Positions 8,812-16,626 of a DNA stretch of 64,000 bases are shown here, in pieces (the first letter of the stretch is position 1; each line of letters opens with the position of its first letter). A program made the translations under genes and the position numbers. Below the pieces are notes generated by a model that ran no database searches, was not told where the DNA came from, and saw nothing but the letters and a program-made list of their open reading frames with translations. Source of the stretch: Nocardia sp. BMG51109 (GTDB taxonomy: Bacteria; Actinomycetota; Actinomycetes; Mycobacteriales; Mycobacteriaceae); contig NZ_JAFQ01000004.1 in the NCBI RefSeq assembly GCF_000526215.1, positions 3,906,001-3,970,000 on the forward strand, in the 5' to 3' direction.

Positions 8812-10149
8812 CTAGGGCACGGGTGCCGGGGCGTACGCGAGCGTGGTGGCGGGGTCGGGAGACCAGCCGAGTGCGCGCGCGGCCAGCAGGGCCGCACCCG
8901 CGGCGGTGGTTTCGGGCTCGGTGATCACGGTGACGGGCCGGCCGGTGACGGCCTGTTTGATCTCGATCCAGCCGTGCGAACGGGCCCAGCCGCCGGCGGT
9001 GAAGACCCGGGATCGGTCCGGCACGAGAGCCGAAATGTCCTGTACCGCTTGGTTGCCGAGCGCCGCCAGCGCGCCGAGGACGGCGGAGGCGCGCGAGGTG
9101 GGCGCGGCGGGGGCGTCGGCCGTATACCGCGGCCGGGCCCCGCCGGCGGCCCCCGGCCGGAACGTTCCGGACGACAGATACCCGTCGGGTGGGAGCGCAC
9201 CGCTGATCATCTGCTGGAGCGCGGCGGCCACGGCGGGATCCTGCGATGCCCATTCGACGTTGCGCGCCAGTTCCTCCACGCGCAGCAGCGTGCTGCCGGT
9301 GCTGCCGATACCGGGTGCGGTGTCGATCCCCTCACCCGCCGAGATAATCGACATAGACTGCGCCACAACGACTTCCGCGGTGCCCATCGAGTCGAGAACC
9401 GCGCCGGGGCTGAGCCGGTCGACGCCCCAGCCGCCGATCGGATGGTCGTGGCCACCGGCCACGACGACGGCCTGGGCGGCGAGCACCCCGGCGTCGCGCA
9501 GGCGCTCCGAGCGGAGCGGGCCCACGATGTCACCGGCGCGCAGCACGGCCGGCAGCAGGCCGGGGGAGCCGAGCGTCGCGCGCACCCGGTCCTCGGCCCA
9601 GGTGCGGCCGCGCACCTGCCAGGCCGCCGTGCGGGCGGCCAGCGTGTCGCTCATGAAGTCCACCCCGGACCAGCGGCACGACGCGAAATCCGTCAGCGCC
9701 AGCCAGGTTTTCGCGCGTTCGGCACCCGGCCGCCGCGCCGCCCAGGCCCAGCCGACCAGCGTGCGCGCGGCGTCGGTGACGACGCCGAGGCCGGCGGCGG
9801 GCGACAGTTCGGGCTCCAGTTCGTGGAACAGTGCTGTACGGCGCGGATCGAACCAGGCGAGCGCCGCGTCGAGCGGGTGCCCGTCCTCGTCGACCAGGAC
9901 GCCGTCCTCGCCGACCCCGGCCGCGCAGACCGCCACGGCGGCGAGCTCGCCCCCGCACGCCTCGATCACCAGCTCCTCGAACAGCTCGAACAGGACCATG
10001 GCATCGATGGACACCTCGCCGGTGCGGCGCGGCGTCGGCCGCCGCACCCGCGCCACGATGTGCCCCGCGGCATCCAGGGCCACGACCTTGACATTGGTGC
10101 TGCCCACATCCGCTCCCAGCACCACGTCCCGCCTACCCACGCTCGTCAC
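8812..10149 (-). CDS. FGGY-family carbohydrate kinase
   Basis: 445 residues. The phosphate-1 motif LGADVGSTNVKVV (11-23) and the C-terminal adenosine-side motif AGGWARSHGW identify the ASKHA/FGGY fold, which phosphorylates sugars or polyols with ATP. It is somewhat short for the family (about 480-520) but both lobes appear present. It starts 15 bp after the aldolase stop and precedes the transporter, so uptake, phosphorylation and aldol cleavage are encoded in one transcript. A ketose or polyol is the likely substrate; a LsrK-like role in processing a phosphorylated signalling sugar is possible because FGGY kinases also pair with DeoC/LacD-type enzymes there, but there is no LsrB/LsrA-like transporter here. 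Confidence 0.85.
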   Translation of the reverse strand: MTSVGRRDVVLGADVGSTNVKVVALDAAGHIVARVRRPTPRRTGEVSIDAMVLFELFEELVIEACGGELAAVAVCAAGVGEDGVLVDEDGHPLDAALAWFDPRRTALFHELEPELSPAAGLGVVTDAARTLVGWAWAARRPGAERAKTWLALTDFASCRWSGVDFMSDTLAARTAAWQVRGRTWAEDRVRATLGSPGLLPAVLRAGDIVGPLRSERLRDAGVLAAQAVVVAGGHDHPIGGWGVDRLSPGAVLDSMGTAEVVVAQSMSIISAGEGIDTAPGIGSTGSTLLRVEELARNVEWASQDPAVAAALQQMISGALPPDGYLSSGTFRPGAAGGARPRYTADAPAAPTSRASAVLGALAALGNQAVQDISALVPDRSRVFTAGGWARSHGWIEIKQAVTGRPVTVITEPETTAAGAALLAARALGWSPDPATTLAYAPAPVP

Positions 10150-10164
10150 CTCCCTCGCTGGACC

Positions 10165-10947
10165 TCAGTCGGTGAACGTGACATTCCGCGTGCGGGTCGC
10201 GATCTCGTCGAGCACCTTCTCGGCCTCGTTTCGCGGGCGCTGCCAGATGTTGCGTCCGACGATCACGCCGCGGGCACCAGACCGGATGGTCTGTGCCACC
10301 GCGTCCACCGTATCGGCCGGGTCCCCGGACAGCGGGCCGCCCGCGATGACCAGCGGCACCTTCAGCTCCTCGACCAGGCGGCGGGTGCGCTCCTCGCCGG
10401 GGAATGCGATCTTGATGATGTGCGCGCCGAGGTCGTAGGCGATCCGGGCGATCTTCTCCTCCTCCTCGATCACCTCCGGGGTGCGCGGCGCGCCGATCAG
10501 CACCGGCTCGAGCACGAGCGGGATGTCCCAGGCGTCGCAGGCCGTCACGACCCTGCCCACCCGCTCGCACAGCTCGGCCCGCTCGGCCCGGGAGATGTTC
10601 CACGGGAACAGCATCTTGACCGCGTCGACGCCCATCCGGACCGCCTCCTCGACGGTGGTGATCAGGCGGTGCGCGCCGCCGCCGTCGAGCTGGGTGACGT
10701 CGTAATAGGTGTCGATGGTCAGCACGCGGGTCAGGTGCGGGTGCCGGGCGAAGAATCGCTCGGTCTGCTTCACCTGGCCGGGTGTCATCATGAAGCCCGT
10801 GACGTCGTGGCTGCCCCAGGATTCGAACGGGGCCGACGGGGTCTCCAGGCCCTCGATGCGGTCGAAGATCAGGCCGTGGTCGACGGGCATGATGATTGCT
10901 GCGCGGTCGCTGGGTAGCGTCCGCCGCATCCGGTACTCCATGGACAT
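10165..10947 (-). CDS. DeoC/LacD (DhnA-type) class I aldolase family protein
   Basis: 260 residues if started at the ATG at 10947; a GTG at 10959 would add four residues. I prefer 10947 because a candidate -10 (TACAAT, 10979-10974 on the minus strand) leaves almost no leader for the GTG. The protein has the TIM-barrel family signature IIMPVDHG near the N-terminus and the presumed Schiff-base lysine in HIIKIAFPG. Relatives are class I fructose-bisphosphate or tagatose-type aldolases and LsrF-like thiolases. First gene of the aldolase-kinase-transporter arm; probably cleaves the phosphorylated sugar to dihydroxyacetone phosphate, or to dihydroxyacetone for the neighbouring DhaK/DhaL. Which reaction is unresolved. 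Confidence 0.8.
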   Translation of the reverse strand: MSMEYRMRRTLPSDRAAIIMPVDHGLIFDRIEGLETPSAPFESWGSHDVTGFMMTPGQVKQTERFFARHPHLTRVLTIDTYYDVTQLDGGGAHRLITTVEEAVRMGVDAVKMLFPWNISRAERAELCERVGRVVTACDAWDIPLVLEPVLIGAPRTPEVIEEEEKIARIAYDLGAHIIKIAFPGEERTRRLVEELKVPLVIAGGPLSGDPADTVDAVAQTIRSGARGVIVGRNIWQRPRNEAEKVLDEIATRTRNVTFTD

Positions 10948-10973
10948 CCACGGCCCCACTCTCTGCTGTCGGA

Positions 10974-11022
10974 ATTGTACGTACAGAGAAGAGTTGTACG
11001 TACAGACTGTACTGTCCGTACA
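10974..11022. promoter_or_regulatory. Divergent promoter with repeated GTAC operators
   Basis: The 13-mer TTGTACGTACAGA occurs twice, at 10975-10987 and 10994-11006, 19 bp apart; each contains the perfect palindrome TGTACGTACA. A third, spaced inverted repeat TGTAC-N5-GTACA follows at 11008-11022. The sites fill the gap between the divergent aldolase and DhaK genes and overlap a candidate minus-strand -10 (TACAAT at 10979-10974). The core matches the GntR-superfamily operator type (for example the AraR box core TTGTACGTACAA), and a GntR/UTRA regulator is encoded at 13119-13883. Control of both arms by that regulator is inference. Confidence 0.75.
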
Positions 11023-11073
11023 TTAGAACCTAGGGTGGGTCCGGTCAACAGCTGATCGAAGGAGAACAGCACC

Positions 11074-12069
11074 GTGCGCCGTCAGATCCGCAACCGGCCC
11101 GAAGACGCCACCGACGAGGCGTTGGAGGGTCTCGCGCTCACCCATCCGGCACTGATCGCCTACGACCGGCAGGCCGGCATAGTCACCCGGGCCACGCCGG
11201 CCCGGGACAAGGTCGGCCTGGTCTCCGGCGGCGGCTCCGGCCACGAACCCCTGCACGCGGGCTTCGTCGGGGCGGGCATGCTCGATGTCGCGGTGCCCGG
11301 CGCGATCTTCGCCAGCCCCACCGCGCTGCAGGTGCACGAGGGCACCGTCGCCGCCGACTCCGGCCGCGGAGTCGTGCAGATCGTCAAGAACTACACCGGC
11401 GATGTGCTCAACTTCCAGATCGCCGAGGAACTCGCCGGTGACGACGCCGTCGTGACCGAGTCCGTCCTCGTCGACGACGATCTGGCCACCCAGACCGACG
11501 AGGACACGCCCGGCCGGCGCGGCACCGCGGCGGTGCTGGCGGTGGAGAAGATCTGCGGCGCGAGCGCCGAGGCCGGCGCCGGACTGCGCGAGGTCGCCGA
11601 GCTGGGCCGCCGCGTCGCCCGCAACGCCCGCACGCTCGGCTTCGCGCTGAGTGCCGGGACCCACCCCGGCGCCACCGATCCGGCGTTCACCCTCGCCGAC
11701 GACGAGGTCGAGCTGGGCGTCGGCATCCACGGCGAGCGCGGCACCGGGCGGATTCCGTTCGCCGACGCCGACTCGCTCGTCGCGCAGGTGATCGACCCGC
11801 TGATCGGCGAATTGAGCCTGGCGCGTGGCTCATCGGTCGTCGCGATCGTCAACGGCCTCGGCGGCACCTACCCGATCGAACTCGGGATCGCCGCCCGCGC
11901 GGTGCACCGGCGATTGTCCGATCGCGGTGTCTCCGTTGCCCGTTCGCTCGTCGGCAGCTACGTGACCTCGCTCGATATGGTCGGGCTGTCGGTGACGCTG
12001 CTGCCCGCCGACGCCGATCTGCTGCCGCTGTGGGACGCGCCCGTGCGCACGCCCGCCCTGACCTGGTGA
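11074..12069 (+). CDS. dhaK: Dihydroxyacetone kinase subunit DhaK
   Basis: 331 residues, GTG start with an AAGGAGAA ribosome site 7 bp upstream. The ligand loop GGGSGHEP is at 52-59 and the histidine that binds dihydroxyacetone covalently is H219 in VGIHGERG, as in characterised DhaK (His218 in E. coli). DhaK holds the substrate while DhaL supplies nucleotide. Only DhaL follows, 11 bp downstream; no PTS-type DhaM is present, so either a DhaM is encoded elsewhere or ATP is used directly. The related L-erythrulose and tetrulose kinases have the same fold, so the true substrate may be another short ketose from the divergent aldolase arm. Confidence 0.92.
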   Translation: MRRQIRNRPEDATDEALEGLALTHPALIAYDRQAGIVTRATPARDKVGLVSGGGSGHEPLHAGFVGAGMLDVAVPGAIFASPTALQVHEGTVAADSGRGVVQIVKNYTGDVLNFQIAEELAGDDAVVTESVLVDDDLATQTDEDTPGRRGTAAVLAVEKICGASAEAGAGLREVAELGRRVARNARTLGFALSAGTHPGATDPAFTLADDEVELGVGIHGERGTGRIPFADADSLVAQVIDPLIGELSLARGSSVVAIVNGLGGTYPIELGIAARAVHRRLSDRGVSVARSLVGSYVTSLDMVGLSVTLLPADADLLPLWDAPVRTPALTW

Positions 12070-12080
12070 GGGGACCCGCC

Positions 12081-12749
12081 ATGACCGATACACGACTGAC
12101 CTCCGGATTCGGCCGTCGCTGGGTCGAATCCCTGTCCGCGACGTTCCGCGACCGCACCGACGTGCTCGCCGACCTCGACCGCCGTTCCGGGGACGGGGAT
12201 TTCGGCACCAATATCGCCACGGCCATGCGCCGCGCGCAGGCGAATATCGAGGGCGAGGCGCCGCAGGACTACACCGGTTGGCTGACCGCGGTGTCGCGCG
12301 GATTTCTCGGCACCGGGGGCACCAGCGGCCCGCTGTTCGGCATGTTCTTCCGGGACCTGGCGCGCTGCGCGGAGGGCTCGGAACCCACGCTGGCGGAGCT
12401 GTCCGCCGGACTGAGCGCGGGTCTCGCGACGGTGCAGCGCTACGGCAAGGCCGAGGTGGGGCACAAGACCATGGTGGATGCGCTCGGCCCCGCCGCCCGC
12501 ACACTGGAATCGCTGGTCGCGACGGAGACCGCCCCCGCCGAGGCATTGGCGGCGACGGCCCGCGCGGCGGTCGACGGCGCGCTGAGCACCGCCGAGATGC
12601 GCGCCAAGCGCGGCCGCGCGAGTTATGTCGGCGACGTGGCGCGCGGCGTGCTGGACCCGGGTGCGGCCGCGGCGGCGCTGGTGCTCCAGTCGGCGGCCGC
12701 GGCGGTCGACGCAGCGCCCGCGGCGCTGGATACCGCCTGGCTGGGCTGA
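12081..12749 (+). CDS. dhaL: Dihydroxyacetone kinase subunit DhaL
   Basis: 222 residues from the ATG at 12081, preceded by GAGGGG 11 bp after the DhaK stop; an in-frame upstream start would overlap dhaK and has no ribosome site. The nucleotide/magnesium motif DGDFGTN (from residue 38) and the GTGGTSGPL segment are the DhaL hallmarks, and VGHKTMVDAL follows as in the family. It phosphorylates the ketone bound by DhaK, giving a triose (or related) phosphate for glycolysis. Length is normal (about 210). It forms a two-gene transcript with dhaK under the divergent GTAC operator region. Confidence 0.92.
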   Translation: MTDTRLTSGFGRRWVESLSATFRDRTDVLADLDRRSGDGDFGTNIATAMRRAQANIEGEAPQDYTGWLTAVSRGFLGTGGTSGPLFGMFFRDLARCAEGSEPTLAELSAGLSAGLATVQRYGKAEVGHKTMVDALGPAARTLESLVATETAPAEALAATARAAVDGALSTAEMRAKRGRASYVGDVARGVLDPGAAAAALVLQSAAAAVDAAPAALDTAWLG

Positions 12750-13118
12750 TCCGGGCCCATCTGGCCGCGTGCTCGGACCACGCCGCGGTGGAGCGGGAGA
12801 CGGCGCGTTCGGTGATCGAGGCCGATTTCTCCGAGCGACCCGGGTGGGAGGTCCTGGTCGATACGCTGGCCGGCGGTCCGTACCGTACGGACGGCTAGAC
12901 TCGGGGCGCTTGTCCCGGCCATCCCGGTGAGCCGGTACGGCAACGGGCGTCCGTCGTTCGGATCTGGTCGTTCCAGCGTGTTTCGGACGGAACTGCTGGT
13001 GCGGCGTAGTTGGCAGCAGCATGGATCCCGCGGAACACGCCGGGACGACCGGCGGGGCACGCCCGGACGACGAGCGGGAGGCCGGCTGCCGGCGCAAGAC
13101 CAGGAGGGAGCACGCACA
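12750..13118. other. 369-bp gap: possible short coding remnant and a perfect spaced palindrome
   Basis: Directly after the DhaL stop, the +2 frame stays open to a stop at 12898 and would read a plausible globular stretch (SVIEADFSERPGWEVLV and around it, roughly 48 codons). It has no convincing start codon or ribosome site, so it looks like a remnant or chance frame. The palindrome GTCCGTAC-C-GTACGGAC lies at 12876-12892. From 12900 to 13100 I see no gene; the last 18 bases carry the strong ribosome site of the GntR gene. Confidence 0.4.
12876..12892. promoter_or_regulatory. Palindrome GTCCGTAC-N-GTACGGAC (candidate operator)
   Basis: Two perfect 8-base arms with one base between. The half-site GTCCGTAC also occurs at 11014-11021 in the divergent aldolase/DhaK promoter. 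It lies 227 bp before the GntR start, so it may be an autoregulatory operator of that regulator. Function is inferred from symmetry and the shared half-site only. Confidence 0.45.
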
Positions 13119-13883
13119 GTGGTGGCCACCGAGACGATCGATCGGCAGTCGTCGACCCCGTACTACCAGCAGCTGTTCGCGGCGTTGGAACGGCGGCTGG
13201 CCACCGGGGCGATCGGCCGGGGGGAGCGGCTCCCGAGCGAGAACGAGCTGTGCAACGAATTCGGGCTGTCCCGCGCCACGGTTCGGCAGGCGCTCCAGCT
13301 GCTCGAGTCGCGTGGGCTGGCGACGCGGGTGCCCGGCCGCGGCGTGTTCGCCAGCGAACCCAGCGCGGAACGCGGCTGGGTGATCCAGGGCCCGGAAGGG
13401 TTCCTGGAGAACGCGATCGGTCACCAGAACCGCGCGGTCCGGACCACGGTGCTGAGCCACGGCCCGGCGATCCTGCCCGATTACGCGTGCCGCGCGCTGA
13501 CGGTGCCGGAGAACACCGCGGGCTTCGAGCTGATCCGGCTGCGGTCGTTGGACGGCGTCCCGGCGCTCTACAGCATCAACTACAGCCCGCCCGCCCTCGT
13601 CCCGGTCGTCGCCTCGGCCCACGAGGTGCTCGCGGGACGGGCCTCGCTCAGCGAACTCCTCGCCGGCGCCGGCTACACCCTCGGCGGCGCCCACCGCGCC
13701 ATTCACGCCGTCACCCCGGAGCCGAACATCGCGGCCGCCCTGGAGATCTCGCCGACCACGCCGGTTCTGCACGTCCGCTCCACCTCGTGGACGTCCGGCG
13801 GCGACCGCTACGACGTCTACGACACCTGGGTCCGCAGCGACGTCGTGCCGCTCGAGGTGAACGTCGACACCACCGGCCGGTGA
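13119..13883 (+). CDS. GntR-family transcriptional regulator with UTRA domain
   Basis: 254 residues. The GTG at 13119 is chosen because AGGAGGGAG (13102-13110) sits 8 bp upstream; a second GTG follows immediately, and the longer frame upstream has no ribosome site. Residues about 10-75 are a winged helix with the family hallmark LPSENELCNEFGLSRATVRQ; the rest is a UTRA ligand-binding domain of the HutC type (ILPDYACRALTVPENT, LSELLAGAGYTLG). Such proteins usually repress sugar genes until a phosphorylated sugar binds. The GTAC-rich palindromes at 10974-11022 and 12876-12892 are the obvious candidate targets. Gluconokinase follows 174 bp downstream. Confidence 0.88.
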   Translation: MVATETIDRQSSTPYYQQLFAALERRLATGAIGRGERLPSENELCNEFGLSRATVRQALQLLESRGLATRVPGRGVFASEPSAERGWVIQGPEGFLENAIGHQNRAVRTTVLSHGPAILPDYACRALTVPENTAGFELIRLRSLDGVPALYSINYSPPALVPVVASAHEVLAGRASLSELLAGAGYTLGGAHRAIHAVTPEPNIAAALEISPTTPVLHVRSTSWTSGGDRYDVYDTWVRSDVVPLEVNVDTTGR

Positions 13884-13928
13884 ACGTGCCCGGGGAGGAG
13901 GCCGCCAGGGGCATCAGCAGCGACGAAT

Positions 13929-13947
13929 ACCCCTGCGGTGCAGGGGT
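13929..13947 (+). terminator. Hairpin after the GntR gene (possible terminator)
   Basis: ACCCCTGC-GGT-GCAGGGGT: a perfect 8-bp stem with a 3-base loop, 46 bp after the GntR stop. Only three T residues follow the stem base, so it is a weak intrinsic terminator at best; a role as an attenuator before gluconokinase is also possible. Confidence 0.4.
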
Positions 13948-14057
13948 TTCCACCTGTGGTCGACGGTCGTTCCCGGGAATCTTGCCGTGTTGCCGCACGA
14001 GGGTCGATCCGTGCTCTCGGGTGGGGCGTGGTTCCCTCCCGGCGAACAGGGTCTTTC

Positions 14058-14606
14058 ATGAGTAGTGGCCGGCGGCCCTATCTAGTGGTGATGGGCGTGA
14101 CGGGGTGCGGGAAGACGACGATCGCGCGCAGGGTTGCCGATCTGTTGTCGCTGGAGTTCCTGGACGCCGACAGCCTGCATCCGCAGTCGAACATCGACAA
14201 GATGACCGCGGGTACCCCGCTCACCGATGCCGACCGGGCGCCGTGGCTCGAGGCGGTGCGCGCCGCGATGCGGTCACGGGGGAGCGGATGCGTGGTCGCC
14301 TGCTCCGCACTGCGCCGCTGGTATCGAGACGTGCTGCGGGATGTGCCGGAACCGGTCGCGTTCGTCCACCTCGACGGCGATCCCGCCACGATCCGGTCGC
14401 GGATATCCTCCCGCAGCGGCCATTTCATGCAGCCCGCCCTGCTCGACTCGCAGCTGGACCTGCTGGAGCCCCTCGAACCGGACGAACCCGGAATCGTGCT
14501 GGACATATCTCATGCACCGGACGAAATTGCCCGGGCAGCAGTCGAATTCGCCCGGACGTGCCGGACCGGAGAGCGGCGTGGCCACACCGGTGACGATCAG
14601 CTGTAG
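14058..14606 (+). CDS. Gluconokinase (GntK-type shikimate-kinase-like P-loop kinase)
   Basis: 182 residues from the ATG at 14058, typical length for small gluconokinases. The Walker A GVTGCGKTT is at 13-21; FLDADSLHPQSNIDKMTAG and the ACSALRRWYRDVLR segment are the gluconokinase signatures. It phosphorylates D-gluconate to 6-phosphogluconate in the cytoplasm, feeding the pentose phosphate pathway. It follows the GntR regulator and extends the carbohydrate cluster, although no gluconate permease lies in the window. The 3' end overlaps the convergent methyltransferase by 10 bp. Confidence 0.88.
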   Translation: MSSGRRPYLVVMGVTGCGKTTIARRVADLLSLEFLDADSLHPQSNIDKMTAGTPLTDADRAPWLEAVRAAMRSRGSGCVVACSALRRWYRDVLRDVPEPVAFVHLDGDPATIRSRISSRSGHFMQPALLDSQLDLLEPLEPDEPGIVLDISHAPDEIARAAVEFARTCRTGERRGHTGDDQL

Positions 14607-15241
14607 TGCGAGGTGACGCTGTCCTGCCCGGTGTAGTTCGGGCCGGCATGATCGTCCGCACCGAGATACCGCCAGTCCCAGTGCAGTGGGGCGTTTCCGG
14701 TCCGGGTAAGTCGATGCTGCCGGGCATTGTGGTGGAATCCGTTGCGACGCAACGCAGCTGCCAGCTTCCGCCCGAGCGGTGCGCCATCTGCCCGCCGGAT
14801 TGAGGAGGCATCGAAGTTGGCGGCGAACAACCCGTCGGCGCCGAGCCAGGACGTCATCCGGGTCAGCGCGGCGAGTTTGTCGCCGACGTAATGCAGCATG
14901 TGGACGGCGGTGACGAGATCCACCGGCTTGTCCGGTTCCCAGGCCGACACCGACCCGACGACCAGATCGACTCCGGCGCAAGCTGGTCCGAAGTAGCCGA
15001 CGAGATCCAGGCCGATGGTCTCGACATGTCCGGGCAGTGACCGGGCCGCGTCGGCCAGGGCTCGCCCGCTACCGCATCCCACGTCCACCCACCGCTGCGG
15101 CGCCGGCCGTGCCGCCAGCCAGGCCGCCGGGTCGAACCCGAGTTCACGACGGTACGCCGGCAGCCCGCGCCCGCGGTTCATCTCGGAGTTGGCCACCACC
15201 GCACTGCGTTCCAAACGAAGGTCGTCCAGGAACTCGCTCAC
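14597..15241 (-). CDS. Class I SAM-dependent methyltransferase
   Basis: 214 residues. The SAM-binding motif I is RWVDVGCGSGRAL, followed by an acidic strand end (IGLDLVGYFG) and a motif II-like region (VDLVTAVHMLHYVGD). The last third (NGFHHNARQHRLTRTG and after) is not recognisable. It overlaps gluconokinase by 10 bp at its 3' end, and its 5' end abuts a decayed flavin monooxygenase fragment on the same strand; the two may once have formed a tailoring pair. The substrate cannot be inferred. Confidence 0.8.
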   Translation of the reverse strand: MSEFLDDLRLERSAVVANSEMNRGRGLPAYRRELGFDPAAWLAARPAPQRWVDVGCGSGRALADAARSLPGHVETIGLDLVGYFGPACAGVDLVVGSVSAWEPDKPVDLVTAVHMLHYVGDKLAALTRMTSWLGADGLFAANFDASSIRRADGAPLGRKLAAALRRNGFHHNARQHRLTRTGNAPLHWDWRYLGADDHAGPNYTGQDSVTSHYS

Positions 15242-15287
15242 ACCGACATCCTGCCCCGGCGAGCACGCCGCCGCGACCTCGCACCGG

Positions 15288-15655
15288 GGCCCGCGCTTGT
15301 CGTTTACGTATTTCGGGGCGCATCGCCTCCTCCCAGGCGCCGAGAGCTGTGCGGAGGCCGCCCTCGTGTGCTGCGATGGTGGCGCCGAGCCGGTCCGCGC
15401 CGTCGAGGGCGAGCGCCGCGCCGTAGCCGGCGAAAACGGTGACGCACCATGCCGCGTCGCCGAGCAGGACCACGCGGCCGCGGCTCCAGCGGTCCATCAC
15501 GATCTGGCCGACCGAGTCGAAATAGGCGTCGGCAGGGTTCTCCGCGAGTTGGTGGAGAGCGTCGGCGACCCCTCCGCCGAGATCCCCGGACGCGCGGGTC
15601 GAGATCGGTGCCCGGCTCGGTGTATCCGAGCAGGCGGCGCGGAAGCGGTTCGCTC
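15288..15655 (-). pseudogene. Remnant of an FAD-dependent monooxygenase (C-terminal part)
   Basis: On the minus strand the frame reads VMDRWSRGRVVLLGDAAW and then AGYGAALALDGADRL and AWEEAMRPEIRKRQ, the unmistakable C-terminal FAD-binding signature (GD motif) of PHBH-type aromatic monooxygenases. The N-terminal two thirds, including the dinucleotide-binding GxGxxG, are missing. A second homologous-looking stretch just upstream (RRLLGYTEPGTDLDPRV) is in a different frame, which indicates at least one frameshift. After RKRQARA the frame runs on into unrelated sequence. The remnant fills the gap between the methyltransferase and the erythromycin-esterase-like gene. Confidence 0.7.
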
Positions 15656-15672
15656 CGTGCGGGTTGCCGCTC

Positions 15673-16626
15673 TCAGCGATCGAGGAGGTGAGCGGGCGTC
15701 ACCTCGTGGTGGTGGACGATGAGGTCGAACCATTCGGCGAACGCTCCACCGGAAAGGTGGTACGCGGCATCGTTGTCGGGGTCGTACACGGGTCCGATCA
15801 CCCGCGTTCTGGTGAGTTGCCGCAGCCAGGTCCGCACCGGATCGTCGGCGGGCGCGCGCAGATCCAGCAGGTAGGTGTCCACGCCGGCATCACCGAGTGC
15901 GGACTCGGCGAATTCCGTTGGCGGCGAGGGAGACCTGTAGGATGCCGTCGACCCGTGATCGTAGGTGAGCCCCACCGAGAGGTAGCCGGAACCGAAATGC
16001 TGCCGCAGGAAACTGCCGGCATTGCGATGAGTGATCTCCTCCCCGCCGGAGGCGATGCCGCGTGCCGCGGCGTTGGCGGTATGGGCCGTCCCACCCCAGT
16101 AGACCAGCTTGTCCCCGGTGTGCTCGTGCCACTGAATGACGTTCTCCGCCAACATCCGTTCGATCACATCGAGAGCCCCGGTCTGCGCGGTGACATACCG
16201 AGCGGGCTCGGGGTGGGCGATCCGGACGGGATCGGCGGGATGTCGCCGGTTGTAACCGCGTAACCAGGTGACGACATCGACCAGTTCCTCGGTGCGCCAG
16301 AAGGATCGAGCATTACCCATCAACGCTCGCGGATCGCCGACCCCCTTGCGTACGTACGCATCGATCGCGGCACTGGCCGCGTCATCACCTTCCAGCACGA
16401 AGCTACGAAACCTCATGTGCTCCACGAGAAATCGCAGTATCCGGTGAGCGACCACAGAAAGCTCGTGCGTATCGCGTGCCGCCACACCGAGCGCCACGAC
16501 GCTTGCCTCACCCACCATGTCCCGCAGAGGCTCCAGGTCGGCCAGCGGCGCATCCGGATCCAACGTATCCAACGGCCTAGCGTTCCGCTCAACCCACCTT
16601 GTCACGGCCTTGATCGAAGTTGTCAT
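15673..16626 (-). CDS. Erythromycin-esterase-like family protein
   Basis: 317 residues, shorter than the roughly 400 of EreA/EreB-type enzymes. The N-terminal pattern SVVALGVAARDTHELSVVAH, followed by a segment ending SFVLEGDD, corresponds to the His/Glu-bearing region of the family, although the usual GE(A/S)xHGxxE is modified. KLVYWGGTAHTANAA matches the second His-containing motif. Family members hydrolyse lactone esters of macrolides, but many homologues act in unknown ester hydrolysis, so resistance should not be assumed. A perfect inverted repeat at 16641-16660, just upstream of the start, suggests single-gene regulation. Confidence 0.75.
   Translation of the reverse strand: MTTSIKAVTRWVERNARPLDTLDPDAPLADLEPLRDMVGEASVVALGVAARDTHELSVVAHRILRFLVEHMRFRSFVLEGDDAASAAIDAYVRKGVGDPRALMGNARSFWRTEELVDVVTWLRGYNRRHPADPVRIAHPEPARYVTAQTGALDVIERMLAENVIQWHEHTGDKLVYWGGTAHTANAAARGIASGGEEITHRNAGSFLRQHFGSGYLSVGLTYDHGSTASYRSPSPPTEFAESALGDAGVDTYLLDLRAPADDPVRTWLRQLTRTRVIGPVYDPDNDAAYHLSGGAFAEWFDLIVHHHEVTPAHLLDR

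Noticed and set aside
15673..16626. Calling this gene a macrolide resistance gene
   Set aside because: Length is short, the key motif is altered and most homologues have no shown macrolide activity; only a family-level call is justified.
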